A stretch of DNA of 64,000 nt from Rothia mucilaginosa (GTDB lineage Bacteria; Actinomycetota; Actinomycetes; Actinomycetales; Micrococcaceae): contig NZ_AP014938.1 of assembly GCF_001548235.1 (NCBI RefSeq), forward strand, positions 186,001 to 250,000, written 5' to 3'. The notes beneath the pieces are model-generated. The model saw nothing but the letters and a program-made list of their open reading frames with translations. It made no database searches and was not told the DNA's origin. Below, one piece after another: positions 18,657 to 28,889 of this stretch (positions are counted from its first letter, which is position 1; each line of letters opens with the position of its first letter). Both the position numbers and the translations under genes were made by a program.

Positions 18657-19168
18657 CTACAATTCCTTTGGTTATAAGCCCTGAAAATCTTCAGAATAAA
18701 GATCGGGCGGGCGCTATAGCGCGGTCAAAGGTTTAGACACTGCCGAAAGAAAACAGCAGTCTGCACCTTCGACTCCCTCGAACCGCACTGGAGGCGGTTC
18801 GCGTCTCTTACCGTACCCGCTGATTCAGACACAGCGAGCACACACGGAAGATAAGGCGCTCTATCACAAATGTGGGCAAGCCCAAACCATCATCTCTAAG
18901 AACCATCTACGCGAGATGAAGAGGACGGATTGGTCACTTTGAAAGGGCACCCGCCGCGAAACCGAACCCCCAGAAAAGTCTTCCCCTATGCGTCAGAAAT
19001 AAAGAAAGACATTAATCCCAAAGGCACTCCCCCGAACCCTGCCGGCTCCCGCTCAGATACAAAAGCATCTGAGGCATCAGGGGAAACGGAAGTACGTTAC
19101 GAAGGATAGTATCGACGGTCTACATTGAACGACGGGCGAACCTCAACATAGGACGAACTAATAACGTC
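18657..19168. other. rho leader region, 512 nt, with hairpins
   Basis: No coding frame. On the rho side there are three symmetric elements: CTGAA-aatc-TTCAG at 18681-18694, the palindrome GCGCTATAGCGC at 18711-18722, and an 8-bp stem CGAACCGC/GCGGTTCG at 18779-18801. They could form a structured 5' leader. The far part must hold the rho promoter and the 3' end of thrB. Confidence 0.5.
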
Positions 19169-20137
19169 CTACTGAGTAACTATAACACCTTCAGTGTCAA
19201 TTTCAAGGGGAAGCACCCGCCAGTTCAAGCGGCAATCCACAATAGCGCTACAAGGGTGAGTCGCCTCAAACTCGGCAATCGCCTCCTGAACCTGTCGCAC
19301 CTGCTCGTCACCGTGCGCAAAGGTCAAAACAGTAGGGCCAGCGCCAGAAATCACCGCAGCAAAACCCTGACTGCGCAGGTACGCAACCAGCACAGCGGAC
19401 GGCTCCATCGCGGTCACGCGGTACCCCTGATGCAGGTAATCCACGGTCGCATCCATCAGGTACTCGGGAGCATCAGAGAGAGTGCGCACCAGCAACGCCG
19501 CACGAGCGGAGTTCGCCACCGCCTCAACGTGGGGCATCTCCTCAGGAATCAACGAACGAGCAAGCTTCGTCGACACCTCATAATCGGGCACAGCCACCAC
19601 AGGGTGAACATCAGGATGCACCGGAATAATCAAGGTCTTCCAGTTGCCCATCTCACCCCAGGACACCGACAGGTTGCCGTAAATCGCCGGAGCCACATTA
19701 TCCGGGTGGCCCTCCATATCGGAGGCGACCTGCAGCATCTGCTCACGGCTCAGACGGTGCTCCTCCGGTAGCAGACCGCTCGCCGCAGCTACACCCGCCA
19801 CAATAGCCGACGCCGAAGAACCCATACCGCGAGAATGCGGAATCTTATTATCAGCAATCAGCTTCACCGGCGGCAGTTCATCCAAACCAGCCGCCGCAAA
19901 ACCAGCCTTCATCGCCTGCAAAACCAGGTGGCTCTCGTCGCGAGGAACATCCGCGCTACCCTCACCGCTGAGCTCAAACTCCAGGCCGGATTCAATACGC
20001 TCAACAACCAGCTCATCATAGAAGCCAAGACCCAAACCCATGCTGTCATAGCCGGGGCCCAGGTTAGCGCTCGTAGCGGGAACGCGGACCTTAACGGACG
20101 CGCCCACCGGAATATCAGAAATATGCAGGGAAGACAT
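19169..20137 (-). CDS. thrB: Homoserine kinase
   Basis: It phosphorylates L-homoserine with ATP, the penultimate step to threonine. It is a 322-residue GHMP kinase. VRVPATSANLGPGYDSMGLGLG (about 15-36) is the N-terminal substrate motif, and PHSRGMGSSASAIVAG is the ATP-binding P-loop (about 95-110). The ATG at 20137 gives the family start MSSLHISDIPVG and has GAGG upstream; an upstream start at 20242 would overlap the thrC-thrB hairpin and is rejected. It is the last gene of hom-thrC-thrB. Confidence 0.94.
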   Translation of the reverse strand: MSSLHISDIPVGASVKVRVPATSANLGPGYDSMGLGLGFYDELVVERIESGLEFELSGEGSADVPRDESHLVLQAMKAGFAAAGLDELPPVKLIADNKIPHSRGMGSSASAIVAGVAAASGLLPEEHRLSREQMLQVASDMEGHPDNVAPAIYGNLSVSWGEMGNWKTLIIPVHPDVHPVVAVPDYEVSTKLARSLIPEEMPHVEAVANSARAALLVRTLSDAPEYLMDATVDYLHQGYRVTAMEPSAVLVAYLRSQGFAAVISGAGPTVLTFAHGDEQVRQVQEAIAEFEATHPCSAIVDCRLNWRVLPLEIDTEGVIVTQ

Positions 20138-20206
20138 GAGAAGAACCTCGCGATCGGTGACGTAATGAGTGAATAGGTGAAAGATACAAAAAGGGCTGTC
20201 ATGCAG

Positions 20207-20242
20207 GTGCACCCCGCCCCGAAAAATCGGGACGGAGTGCAC
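20207..20242 (-). terminator. Hairpin/attenuator between thrC and thrB
   Basis: GTGCACCCCGCCCCG at 20207-20221 pairs, with two mismatches, with 20228-20242. On the minus strand a CCCTTTTTG run follows after about 10 nt. It may reduce thrB expression relative to thrC. Confidence 0.6.
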
Positions 20243-20259
20243 AACGTAGTATGAATAGG

Positions 20260-21360
20260 CTAGTGCAAATCGAGAATATCTGCCACAGCAACCACGTCGA
20301 AGGGAGCCTTAGTCGGCTCAACCTTCACGCCGTTCACAGCCTGCAGAGCCCACTGCGGGTCCTTCAGACCGTGACCGGTCACGGTAATCACGATGGTCTT
20401 ACCCTCGGGAGCTTCACCGGCGCGGTGCTTCTTCAGCAGACCCGCAACGCCAGCAGCCGAAGCCGGCTCCACGAAGACACCCTCACGGGCAGACAGCCAG
20501 CGGTGCGCCTCCAGAATCTCCTCATCGGTGACAGCCTCAATCACGCCGCCGGACTCGTCACGAGCAGCTTCAGCCTTCTCCCACGAGGCGGGGTTACCGA
20601 TACGAATCGCGGTCGCAATGGTCTCAGGAGCCTCAATCGGGTGACCAGCAACGATCGGTGCAGCACCAGCAGCCTGGAAACCCCACATAATCGGACGCTT
20701 AGTCGCAACCGGCTCCAGAACCTTACCGTCACGGTTGGTGTAAGGCTCCGAGTACTCCTTGTAGCCCTTCCAGTACGCGGTGATGTTACCCGCGTTGCCA
20801 ACCGGCAACAGGTGGTAATCGGGAGCATCACCCAGGGTGTCGACAACCTCAAACGAACCGGTCTTCTGACCCTCAATACGGTAAGGGTTGACCGAGTTCA
20901 CCAGGAACACCGGGTAGTTCTCGCTGAGCTTGCGAGCAATCTCCAGGCAGTTATCGAAGTTGCCGTCAATCTGAATGATGTCAGCACCGTGAGCGATAGC
21001 CTGAGACAGCTTACCCATAGAAATCTTGCCGTCCGGAACCAGCACTGCACAGCGCATACCAGCCTGCAAAGCGTACGCGGCAGCCGAAGCGGAAGTGTTA
21101 CCGGTCGAAGCACACACAACAGCCTTCGCACCGTCACGCTTAGCGGCGGTCATCGCGCTGGTCATACCGCGGTCCTTGAACGAACCGGTCGGGTTCATAC
21201 CCTCAAACTTCAGGTAAACGGTGTTACCGGTCTCAGCAGACAGTGCCGGCGCGTGAATCAGCGGGGTACCACCCTCACCCAGGGTCACAGCCTTCACATC
21301 GTCCGCGAAAGGCAGACGGTCACGGTACTCATTGATAACGCCCTGCCACACGTGTGCCAT
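20260..21360 (-). CDS. thrC: Threonine synthase
   Basis: A PLP-dependent enzyme converting O-phosphohomoserine to threonine. It has 366 residues. The PLP lysine lies in [14 protein letters not shown] (about residue 60), with phosphate-binding loops in [15 protein letters not shown] and [15 protein letters not shown]. The ATG at 21360 ([16 protein letters not shown]) is preceded by AAGGAGAAGCC; an earlier ATG at 21459 would add 33 residues that do not look like this family. It lies between hom and thrB. Confidence 0.95.
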   Translation of the reverse strand: MAHVWQGVINEYRDRLPFADDVKAVTLGEGGTPLIHAPALSAETGNTVYLKFEGMNPTGSFKDRGMTSAMTAAKRDGAKAVVCASTGNTSASAAAYALQAGMRCAVLVPDGKISMGKLSQAIAHGADIIQIDGNFDNCLEIARKLSENYPVFLVNSVNPYRIEGQKTGSFEVVDTLGDAPDYHLLPVGNAGNITAYWKGYKEYSEPYTNRDGKVLEPVATKRPIMWGFQAAGAAPIVAGHPIEAPETIATAIRIGNPASWEKAEAARDESGGVIEAVTDEEILEAHRWLSAREGVFVEPASAAGVAGLLKKHRAGEAPEGKTIVITVTGHGLKDPQWALQAVNGVKVEPTKAPFDVVAVADILDLH

Positions 21361-21517
21361 TGGCTTCTCCTTCAATCTTGGCGCCCCGCTCACCGGACCT
21401 CCCATAGGTCCGGCGCGGTAGCGGGTACGCGGGTTAGTTAGTGAGCGATGCACCCGCAAGCGAGCATCGCAGGTTTAGTGAGCGGCGCGTGCCGCACATA
21501 GATAACGCTTTTGAACC

Positions 21518-22807
21518 TTAGTGCTTCTCGGACTCCACGCGGATGACCGAGTTCACCTCACGCACAGTGTCCAGAGCGTCAATCACAGCAATCGCACGGC
21601 GCAGATCGGAATCCTTCGCCGAGTGGGTCACCATACGAATCTGAGCCGCGCCCTCCTTCGGGGTGGACTGGCGCAGCGAATCCACCGAAATACCGTGCTC
21701 GGCAAGGATACGGGTAATATTCGCCAGAACGCCCAGGCGGTCCTCCACCAGAACACCCACCGAGTAGCGGGAAATCACATTGTCCAGGCTAGTTGCGTGC
21801 AACTGAGCGTGAGAAGTCTCCGGAACACCGGGGCCGCCCAGCACCAGACGACGCGCCAGGGACACGAAGTCACCCAGAACAGCCGAAGCAGTCGGAGCGC
21901 CACCCGCACCGGGACCGTAGAACATCAGCTCGCCAGCGTTCTCCGCCTCCACGAACACAGCATTGAACGCACCGTGCACGCCCGCCAGCGGGTGCTGACG
22001 CGGAATCAGGGTCGGGTTCACGCGAATGTTCGCGCCGTTCTCACCCTCGCGCTCGCAAATAGCCAGCAGCTTGATGACGTATCCATCAGCATCCGCGGCA
22101 GCAACATCATCAGCGGTGATGGAGGTAATGCCCTCGGTGTGCACATCATCGATGGTGAAGTCAGAGTGGAACGCCAGCGAAGCAACAATCGCAGCCTTCG
22201 ACGCGGCATCGTGGCCCTCAACGTCAGCGGTCGGGTCAGCCTCCGCGTAACCCAGCTTCTGAGCCTCAGCCAGTGCATCCGCGAAGGAAGCGCCGGTGGT
22301 GTCCATCTGGTCAAGAATGTAGTTGGTGGTGCCGTTCATGATGCCCAGAACGCGGGTCACACGGTCACCAGCCAGGGAGTCACGCAGGGGGCGCAGAATC
22401 GGGATAGCGCCCGCAACAGCAGCCTCGTACGAGAGCTGAGCACCGGACTCGTCAGCGGCAGCCTGCAGCTCCACACCGTGCTTAGCCAGCAGCGCCTTGT
22501 TACCGGAGACCACAGACTTACCCGCCTTCAGAGCACGCAGAATGCGAGTGCGAGCCGGCTCAATACCGCCGGTCAGCTCGATGACCACGTCCGCCGCATC
22601 AATCAGGGATTCAGCGTCGGTGGTGTACAGCGAGGGGTCCGCATTCCAGTGGCGGGATGCATTAGTATCGCGCACAGCAATACCGATCAACTCCACGGGG
22701 GCGCCAATGCGCTTCTCAAGGACGGCGTTATCCTCGACCAGGATACGAGCAGCCTGGGAACCGACATTACCGGCACCAAGCAGTGCTACTTTGATCTTTT
22801 CAGCCAC
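21518..22807 (-). CDS. hom: Homoserine dehydrogenase
   Basis: It reduces aspartate semialdehyde to homoserine. It is a 429-residue monofunctional enzyme. The N-terminal NAD(P)-binding domain starts KVALLGAGNVGSQAARIL. The catalytic domain has VLGIMNGTTNYILDQM and KLGYAEADPTADVEGHDAA. A C-terminal ACT domain (RYSVGVLVEDRLGVLANI) suggests threonine feedback. The start is GTG at 22807 with AGAAAGAGA upstream, the same site type as lysA. It leads hom-thrC-thrB and follows lysA by about 325 nt. Confidence 0.95.
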   Translation of the reverse strand: MAEKIKVALLGAGNVGSQAARILVEDNAVLEKRIGAPVELIGIAVRDTNASRHWNADPSLYTTDAESLIDAADVVIELTGGIEPARTRILRALKAGKSVVSGNKALLAKHGVELQAAADESGAQLSYEAAVAGAIPILRPLRDSLAGDRVTRVLGIMNGTTNYILDQMDTTGASFADALAEAQKLGYAEADPTADVEGHDAASKAAIVASLAFHSDFTIDDVHTEGITSITADDVAAADADGYVIKLLAICEREGENGANIRVNPTLIPRQHPLAGVHGAFNAVFVEAENAGELMFYGPGAGGAPTASAVLGDFVSLARRLVLGGPGVPETSHAQLHATSLDNVISRYSVGVLVEDRLGVLANITRILAEHGISVDSLRQSTPKEGAAQIRMVTHSAKDSDLRRAIAVIDALDTVREVNSVIRVESEKH

Positions 22808-23132
22808 GATAGTCTCTTTCTACGGTCTGTTCCGGGTTCGCCCCGGTATCTCTTCGGGCTAAGGCACGGATGCGGCGCAGAGCACGCACCCAACAACCAC
22901 TTTATCAAGAGGCGGGGACGGCTCAGCAGCCTCAAGGTGCGACTTTTACTCTCTGAGATGAGGTTTCCCTCACAGTTATGAGGTGAACCTTATCTTCTGC
23001 AAAGTTTTGAACGCACAAAACCGTGAAGCCCCACCCGCAACCGCCACCTCACGACGCGCATTGCAAGGACGGGAACTTCACGGTTTCTCAGGTTCCGGGG
23101 TTCTGAGGTTCTGGGGTTATGAGCTAAGGACT
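22808..23132. other. lysA-hom intergenic region, 325 nt
   Basis: It contains the lysA terminator hairpin and presumably a hom promoter. No coding frame or RNA gene is evident. Confidence 0.5.
23018..23086 (-). terminator. lysA terminator (long-loop hairpin)
   Basis: An 11-bp stem, AAACCGTGAAG at 23018-23028 and CTTCACGGTTT at 23076-23086, is separated by about 47 nt. On the minus strand it ends in GGTTTTG, a short T-tract. Confidence 0.6.
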
Positions 23133-24653
23133 CTAGATATCCGAGCCCATATCCAGCGCCAACATATCCTCCTCGCACTGACGGCGAATCATCACGCGCG
23201 AAGGCTGACCCTGCGCGGTCGCAATCACCGGCGGGCGAGTCAAGAAGTTATAGTTCGAACCCAGCACATAGCAGTACGCACCGGTCGCCGGAACCGCCAG
23301 AATATCGCCAGCCTGCAGATCAGCAGGCAGGTAGCAGTAGCGAACCACCACATCGCCGGACTCGCAGTGCTTACCCACCACGCGAGAGAGCACCTGCTCC
23401 CCCGCCGGGGCGCGATTCGCCAGGGTCACCGAATAATCCGATTCGTACAGCACCGGGCGGGCGTTATCGCTCATACCGCCGTCCACCGAAACGTAGCGGC
23501 GCACGCGAATCTCGCCGTTCTCGTCCTCGATGCTCACGTTCTTGATGGTGCCGACCGTGTACAGGGTCGCGCCCGAAGGACCGGAAATGGAACGGCCCGG
23601 TTCGAAAGACATGTGCGGAATCTCCATGCCCAGACGCTCGCAGGTCGCCGCAACGGAAGCGGCAATCGACTCGGTCACCTCGGTAATGGAGCGGGGGTGA
23701 TCCGCCTCGGTGTAGCCAATACCGTAGCCGCCACCCAGGTCCAGCTCCGGCAGGGTCACGCCCAGGTCACGGTTGAGGCGGTTCATGAACTCCAGGGCGG
23801 TAGTAGCCGCCTGCTCGAAGCCCTCCGCCTCAAAAATCTGCGAACCGATATGGCAGTGAATACCGCGGAAATCCAGGGAATCGGTCGCGTTCAGAATCGC
23901 GGCAGCCAGTGCCGCGTAAGAATCGGTCGCCTCAACACCCCAGTGTTCCATCTCTGCTTCTTCCAGACCGGCGAGCGCGGCGGTGCCGGGCTGCAGGGAC
24001 ATGCCGAACTTCTGGTCCTCGTGCGCGGTCGCAATGGACTCGTGAGTCGAAGCATGCACGCCGGGAGTGATGCGAATCAGCACCGGAACCGGGGCGTAAG
24101 GCTCCTCGCCCTCAGCCACACGCTCGGCGGCAAGCTCGGCGTACACGTCCTCAATGAGCTTGAGCTCGTCCACCGAATCAGCCACCACGCGGCCCAGACC
24201 GTTACGGATCGCGCGGGCAATCTCAGCCTCCGACTTGTTGTTACCGTGCAGAGCGATATTCGCGCCCGGCATCTGCGCGCGCAGAGCCAACGCCAACTCA
24301 CCACCGGAGGCGGTATCCAGGCACAGCCCCTCCTCGGTCGCCCAGCGCGCCACCGCGGTGGACAGGAACGACTTACCGGCGTAGTAGACGCTCACCTTCG
24401 CACCGTGCGCGGCGAAAGCCTGCTCAAAAGCAGTGCGGTAGGCGCGGGCGCGGGCACGGAAAGTCGTCTCGGAGAAAACGTACTGCGGGGTTTCGTGCTC
24501 AGCGACCAGGTCGCTGACGGTCACGCCATCAATACATAGCTCGCCCTGCTCATTGCGGGTGAAGGAGTCAGTCCAGATGGTGCGGGACAGGGCCTCGGGG
24601 TGCTCGGGGTAGGTGAGCCATTCGGGGGCGTAGAGGGCGCGGGCTTCGCTCAT
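23133..24653 (-). CDS. lysA: Diaminopimelate decarboxylase
   Basis: It decarboxylates meso-diaminopimelate to lysine, using PLP. It has 506 residues, slightly long. The PLP lysine is in VSVYYAGKSFLS (about 90). The glycine loop is LDLGGGYGIGYTEADHP, the substrate-binding segment SFEPGRSISGPSG, and the C-terminal catalytic Cys region HCESGDVVVRYCYLP. The ATG at 24653 follows AGAAAGAGA. It sits between argS and hom, as in other actinobacteria. Confidence 0.95.
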   Translation of the reverse strand: MSEARALYAPEWLTYPEHPEALSRTIWTDSFTRNEQGELCIDGVTVSDLVAEHETPQYVFSETTFRARARAYRTAFEQAFAAHGAKVSVYYAGKSFLSTAVARWATEEGLCLDTASGGELALALRAQMPGANIALHGNNKSEAEIARAIRNGLGRVVADSVDELKLIEDVYAELAAERVAEGEEPYAPVPVLIRITPGVHASTHESIATAHEDQKFGMSLQPGTAALAGLEEAEMEHWGVEATDSYAALAAAILNATDSLDFRGIHCHIGSQIFEAEGFEQAATTALEFMNRLNRDLGVTLPELDLGGGYGIGYTEADHPRSITEVTESIAASVAATCERLGMEIPHMSFEPGRSISGPSGATLYTVGTIKNVSIEDENGEIRVRRYVSVDGGMSDNARPVLYESDYSVTLANRAPAGEQVLSRVVGKHCESGDVVVRYCYLPADLQAGDILAVPATGAYCYVLGSNYNFLTRPPVIATAQGQPSRVMIRRQCEEDMLALDMGSDI

Positions 24654-24690
24654 CGTGTCTCTTTCTTAGCTATCTTTGCCGGCATACGCT

Positions 24691-24725
24691 CAACCCCCGC
24701 CCCGGTCATACGGGGTCGGGGGTTG
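24691..24725. terminator. Hairpin between argS and lysA
   Basis: CAACCCCCGCCCCG at 24691-24704 pairs with 24711-24725 with one bulge. There is no T-tract on the minus strand, so it may be a weak terminator or a stabilising hairpin. Confidence 0.5.
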
Positions 24726-24736
24726 AAACGAGAGTA

Positions 24737-26401
24737 TTACATGCGCTCGGGTGCGCTCACACCCAGCAGGTTCAGACCGTTAGCCAGCACCTGCTCTGCT
24801 GCGTTGTTCAGCAGCAGGCGGGTACGGTGCAGGTCGGTGACCTCTTCATCAGCCTTGGGGGCAACGCGGGAGACGCCGTACCAGCTGTGGTACGCCGAAG
24901 CGAGCTGCTCCAGGTAGCGGTTCACGCGGTGCGGCTCGTAGAACTTCGCGGCGTCGCGCACGGCGGCGGGGAACTGGCCGAGCACAGCCAGCAGCTCACC
25001 GTCAGCAGCCGAGTCGAGCAGGGAGGTGTCCACGCCGTCCTCAACCTTCACGCCAGCCTCCGCGGCGTTACGTGCCACAGCGGCGGTACGTGCGTGAGCG
25101 TACTGCACGTAGTAGACCGGGTTCTCGTTGCTCTTGGAGGTCAGCAGGCCCAGGTCAATGTCGATGGGGGTGTCCACCGAGTAGCGGGTCAGCTCGTAGC
25201 GTGCCGCGTCAACGCCAACGGCCTCGACCAGGTCCTCGAGGGTGACCACGGTGCCGGCGCGCTTGGACATACGGACGGGCTTGCCGTCCTTGACCAGGTT
25301 CACCAGCTGACCGATCATGACCTCAATCTGGTCGGCGCGGTAGCCAAGAATCTGGGCGATAGCCTTCAAGCGGCCCACGTAGCCGCTGTGGTCAGCACCG
25401 AGCATGTAAATCGCCACGTCGGCAGGGTTTACCGCACGGGTCATCTTGTCCTGGTAGTAGGCGATATCGCCCGCCACGTAGGCGTGGTTGCCGTCAGACT
25501 TGATGACCACGCGGTCCTTGTCGTCACCGTAGTCGGTGGTGCGCATCCACCATGCGCCGTCAGCCTCGAAGAGCTGGCCGTTCTCACGCATGGTCTCAAG
25601 CAGGGCGTCCACCTTGCCGCCTTCAAACACGGAGTTCTCGTGGAAGAACACGTCGAAGTGGGTGCCGAACGCCGCCAGGGACTCCTTGATCTGATCGAAC
25701 ATCAGGTGAGTACCGATTTCGCGGAAAATCTCTTCGGGGTTCTCAGCCTCAAGCGCGTCGGGGCGCTGAGCCAGAATCTGGTCCTTAATGTCAACAATGT
25801 ACGCGCCAGCGTAGCCGTCCTCGGGGGTCTCCTCACCGCGTGCAGCGGCAATCAGGGAGCGCACGAAACGGTCAATCTGGGTGCCGTGGTCGTTGAAGTA
25901 GTATTCGCGCACCACGTTAGCGCCCTCAGCCTCAAGGACGCGGGCGAGCGCATCACCGACGGCAGCCCAGCGGGTGCCACCCAGGTGGATGGGGCCGGTG
26001 GGGTTCGCGGACACGAACTCAAGGTTGATGGTCTTACCGGCGAACTTGTCGCTACGGCCGTATGCTTCGCCAGCCTCAACGATGGTGGCGGCAAGCTCAC
26101 CGGCAGCTGCGGCGTCCAGGGTGATGTTCAGGAAGCCGGGGCCAGCAATATCTACGGATGCGACACCGGGGATGGCGCCAATCTTCTCAGCCAGAAGAGC
26201 TGCTGCCTCGCGCGGGTTCTTGCCCACCTTCTTGGCGAGCTGCAGAGCGACGTTGGTTGCCCAGTCGCCGTGTTCGCGGGACTTGGGGCGCTCCACTCGG
26301 ACGGCGGGCAGTTCAGCGCCCTCCACGAGGGTCAGCTGGCCGGAGGAAATGGTTTCTTCAAGGGCAAGCGCAATGGCTTCGGAGAGTTCTTCAGGAGTCA
26401 T
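24737..26401 (-). CDS. argS: Arginyl-tRNA synthetase
   Basis: A class I synthetase charging tRNA-Arg. It has 554 residues: an N-terminal Add-1 domain, the HIGH-type motif [12 protein letters not shown] (about 125), the KMSKS-type motif [15 protein letters not shown] (about 365) and a C-terminal DALR anticodon-binding domain ending [10 protein letters not shown]. There is no clear ribosome-binding site before the ATG at 26401. Instead TAGAAT lies 8 nt upstream, which suggests a leaderless transcript. A tRNA-Arg gene starts 75 nt away on the opposite strand. Confidence 0.95.
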   Translation of the reverse strand: MTPEELSEAIALALEETISSGQLTLVEGAELPAVRVERPKSREHGDWATNVALQLAKKVGKNPREAAALLAEKIGAIPGVASVDIAGPGFLNITLDAAAAGELAATIVEAGEAYGRSDKFAGKTINLEFVSANPTGPIHLGGTRWAAVGDALARVLEAEGANVVREYYFNDHGTQIDRFVRSLIAAARGEETPEDGYAGAYIVDIKDQILAQRPDALEAENPEEIFREIGTHLMFDQIKESLAAFGTHFDVFFHENSVFEGGKVDALLETMRENGQLFEADGAWWMRTTDYGDDKDRVVIKSDGNHAYVAGDIAYYQDKMTRAVNPADVAIYMLGADHSGYVGRLKAIAQILGYRADQIEVMIGQLVNLVKDGKPVRMSKRAGTVVTLEDLVEAVGVDAARYELTRYSVDTPIDIDLGLLTSKSNENPVYYVQYAHARTAAVARNAAEAGVKVEDGVDTSLLDSAADGELLAVLGQFPAAVRDAAKFYEPHRVNRYLEQLASAYHSWYGVSRVAPKADEEVTDLHRTRLLLNNAAEQVLANGLNLLGVSAPERM

Positions 26402-26409
26402 AACAAACT

Positions 26410-26415
26410 ATTCTA
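26410..26415 (-). promoter_or_regulatory. Candidate -10 element of argS
   Basis: TAGAAT on the minus strand lies 8 nt before the argS ATG, so the transcript could start at or next to the start codon. No good -35 is visible. Confidence 0.45.
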
Positions 26416-26475
26416 GCAAGCCTTGGCAGGTGCCTGACCCGTTATCTAGTGCTTATCTGATACCATAAGTGGGTT

Positions 26476-26549
26476 GCCTCTGTAGCTCAGCGGATTAGAG
26501 CACCAGTTTCCGGTACTGGGGGTCGAAGGTTCGAATCCTTTCAGGGGCA
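26476..26549 (+). tRNA. tRNA-Arg (anticodon CCG)
   Basis: A full cloverleaf can be drawn. The acceptor GCCTCTG pairs with CAGGGGC, the D-arm contains GTAGCTCAGCGG, the anticodon stem CCAGT/ACTGG encloses TTCCGGT (anticodon CCG), and the T-arm contains GGTTCGAATCC. CCA is not encoded. A T-tract terminator follows. Confidence 0.95.
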
Positions 26550-26576
26550 CGATGTTCTTATTCGAGAGGGAACACG

Positions 26577-26616
26577 GGAGCCGATACTCACACAGCGGGT
26601 GTCGGCTCCTTTTTAT
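26577..26616 (+). terminator. Intrinsic terminator of tRNA-Arg
   Basis: GGAGCCGATAC at 26577-26587 pairs with GTGTCGGCTCC at 26599-26609 and is followed by TTTTTATTT. Confidence 0.85.
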
Positions 26617-26781
26617 TTAACGTCCACCTCTGGGCAAGCGTTCATACGGCACTCTCCAACACCAGAGCGTGGACACTACCCGCCTCCCTATTGTGGCAAC
26701 GCTCGCACCCTTGAGAGAATGGGGAAACGCGCACACCGTTCACATCAGCACGGCCCAAGTCACAACAGCGGAGGTAACCCG

Positions 26782-27729
26782 ATGACCACCATGCGCCAAA
26801 TCCAGCTCACCGAATGGGGCGACGAAAGCGTTCTGCACGAAGCAAACGTACCCATCCCCTCGCCGGTGCGCGGTCACGTGCTCATAAAGACGGTTGCCGC
26901 CGGTGTCAATCCGATTGATGTGACCACTCGCAAGGGTCTGGGTCCCGCCGCTCAGCTGGCAGATCCGTCGTACAAGCCCTTCGTGCCCGGCTGGGATGTT
27001 GCCGGCACCGTGGTTGCTACCGCCGGCGACTACACAGGTTTTAAAGTGGGCGACGGCGTATTTGGTCTTGTTTCTTTCCCCTCCCCCGCCGGCGCGTACG
27101 CCGAGTATGTTCTCGCCCCGGCGCATCAGCTGGTGAAGGTGCCCGCCGATGTTCCCTGCGCACAATTGGGCGGCGCTCCCCTAGCGGCGCTGACCGCATA
27201 CCAGGCACTCTTCGAAGTAGCGCGATTGAAGGAAGGCGAGCGCGTGCTCATTCACGCCGGTGCCGGAGGGGTCGGTCACCTCGCCGTTCAGCTGGCGGCT
27301 CAGGCGGGCGCTCAGGTTTTTGCGACCGCTTCCGCGGCGAACCACGAGTTTGTGCGCTCGCTCGGTGCCCAGCCCATTGATTACCGCACCGAGGATTTCC
27401 GTGCCGTACTGGGGCAGACCATGGACGTGGTGCTCAATTCCACCGGTCAGCAGACCTTCCTCGATTCGCTGGAGGTGCTGGTTCCCGGCGGCCGTATTGT
27501 GACCCTGACCAGCCCCGATCCGCTGGATGTGGCGCGTGAGCGCGGCTTTGAGGCGCAGTGGCTGACGGTTCACCCGGACCGTGTGCAGATGCAGGAGATT
27601 GCCCGCCTCATGTCCCTGGGCCTGTTGAAGGTGCACGTGGATCAGGTGCTTGATTTTTCGCAGGCTGCGCAGGCTCACGCCCTGGTGGCGGCGGGACGCA
27701 CCCGCGGCAAGATCGTACTGGTTCCCTAA
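26782..27729 (+). CDS. Zinc-free MDR oxidoreductase (quinone oxidoreductase-like)
   Basis: A 315-residue medium-chain dehydrogenase/reductase. The N-terminal GroES-like domain begins MRQIQLTEWGDESVLHEANVP and has PGWDVAGTVV. The Rossmann domain carries VLIHAGAGGVGHLAVQLA (about 140-157). The Cys/His zinc ligands of alcohol dehydrogenases are missing, so it resembles NADPH:quinone oxidoreductases. The ATG at 26782 is preceded by GCGGAGGTAACCC; the open frame extends 61 codons further but without a ribosome-binding site. A hydrolase follows after 14 nt, so the two may be co-transcribed. Confidence 0.85.
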   Translation: MTTMRQIQLTEWGDESVLHEANVPIPSPVRGHVLIKTVAAGVNPIDVTTRKGLGPAAQLADPSYKPFVPGWDVAGTVVATAGDYTGFKVGDGVFGLVSFPSPAGAYAEYVLAPAHQLVKVPADVPCAQLGGAPLAALTAYQALFEVARLKEGERVLIHAGAGGVGHLAVQLAAQAGAQVFATASAANHEFVRSLGAQPIDYRTEDFRAVLGQTMDVVLNSTGQQTFLDSLEVLVPGGRIVTLTSPDPLDVARERGFEAQWLTVHPDRVQMQEIARLMSLGLLKVHVDQVLDFSQAAQAHALVAAGRTRGKIVLVP

Positions 27730-27743
27730 CGCGGCGCTGATTT

Positions 27744-28889
27744 ATGCAGACTTCTGAGAGCGCGCCGAAGATTGAGGGCGCAATGAACGCTGAGGGTGCG
27801 ATGAACGCTGAGAATACCGAGTACCGCTGCGGTTTTTACCGCGAGGCGGGCTTTTACGATGCCCACTCGCTACCCGACTACGGCGCGCAATCGCCGGTAG
27901 CTCGCGAGGCGTTCGCCTACGACTTCTTCCCCGCGGCTGTTGAAAGTTCTTCCCCCGCGCCGCTGCTTGTGTGGGTTCACGGTGGCGCCTGGCGCTTCGG
28001 CACCAACCAGGCCCTACGCGACACCGTCCTGCGCACCCCTAACGGGGAGCAGCCCAACACCCAGGCGCTCATGCGCGCCGCCTTTCAGCAGGCAGGCTGG
28101 GCGGTCGCATCCATCAACTACCGGTATTCGCATCAGGCGCTCTTCCCCGGCGCCCTGCACGATGTGAAGGAGGCGGTGCGTTTCTTCCGCGCCAACGCGC
28201 ACGAGTTCGGTATTGACCCGCAGCGCATTGCGGTAGCGGGCGGAAGCGCCGGCGGGCACCTGAGCATGCTGGTTGCGCATACGGGAGATTCCGCCGCAGA
28301 GAGTTCCGCGAGCGCGCCCGAGCACGAGGAATACTTTGAAGGCAGGGCGGCGAGCGCCTACCCGCACCATAGTTCGCAGGTGGCGGCGGCGGCTTCGTTT
28401 TACGGGGTCAGCGATTTGAGGACCATCTTCACCGACCGTCCCCTGGCTGGCTACGCCCTCGATCACCCCGAGGATGACGGCGCCGAATGGCGACTGCTGG
28501 GAAGCACCTACCCGGTGCCCGCCGATGCGTCTACTATCGACGCGTCCAAGGGTGAGCGGGCGGTTCCGGGTGTCTGCATCGAGCGTGCCCAAAAGAACTG
28601 GGAGCGTGCGCATCCTATCGATGCGGTACGCCCCCAGAAACGAGTGAATAAGTTCGAAAGTGCCTTAGCACAGGGTGCAAGCGGCGGTGCCACGCCCCTC
28701 ATGCTCGTGCACGGTATTAGTGATTCGTGTGTGCCGTACCAGCAATCGGTGCGGGTGTATCAGGTGCTGCGCACGCGGCAGGTGCCTACCGATTTGGTGC
28801 TGGTTCCGGATGCCGAACACGGGGATTCGCGCTGTTTTAGCCCCGAGATTGTTCAGCAGATGCTGCAATTTCTGAACCGTACTGTCTGA
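27744..28889 (+). CDS. Alpha/beta-hydrolase, esterase/lipase (HGG type)
   Basis: A 381-residue carboxylesterase-like protein. The oxyanion motif HGGAWRFG lies near residue 75, the nucleophile in AVAGGSAGGHLSML (about 165-178), the probable acid in LMLVHGISDSCVPYQQS, and the catalytic His in VPDAEHGDSR near the end. There is no signal peptide, so it is cytoplasmic. The start is uncertain: an ATG at 27744, or later ATGs inside a short in-frame duplication (GAMNAEGAMNAE). Substrate unknown. It lies 14 nt after the oxidoreductase. Confidence 0.8.
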   Translation: MQTSESAPKIEGAMNAEGAMNAENTEYRCGFYREAGFYDAHSLPDYGAQSPVAREAFAYDFFPAAVESSSPAPLLVWVHGGAWRFGTNQALRDTVLRTPNGEQPNTQALMRAAFQQAGWAVASINYRYSHQALFPGALHDVKEAVRFFRANAHEFGIDPQRIAVAGGSAGGHLSMLVAHTGDSAAESSASAPEHEEYFEGRAASAYPHHSSQVAAAASFYGVSDLRTIFTDRPLAGYALDHPEDDGAEWRLLGSTYPVPADASTIDASKGERAVPGVCIERAQKNWERAHPIDAVRPQKRVNKFESALAQGASGGATPLMLVHGISDSCVPYQQSVRVYQVLRTRQVPTDLVLVPDAEHGDSRCFSPEIVQQMLQFLNRTV

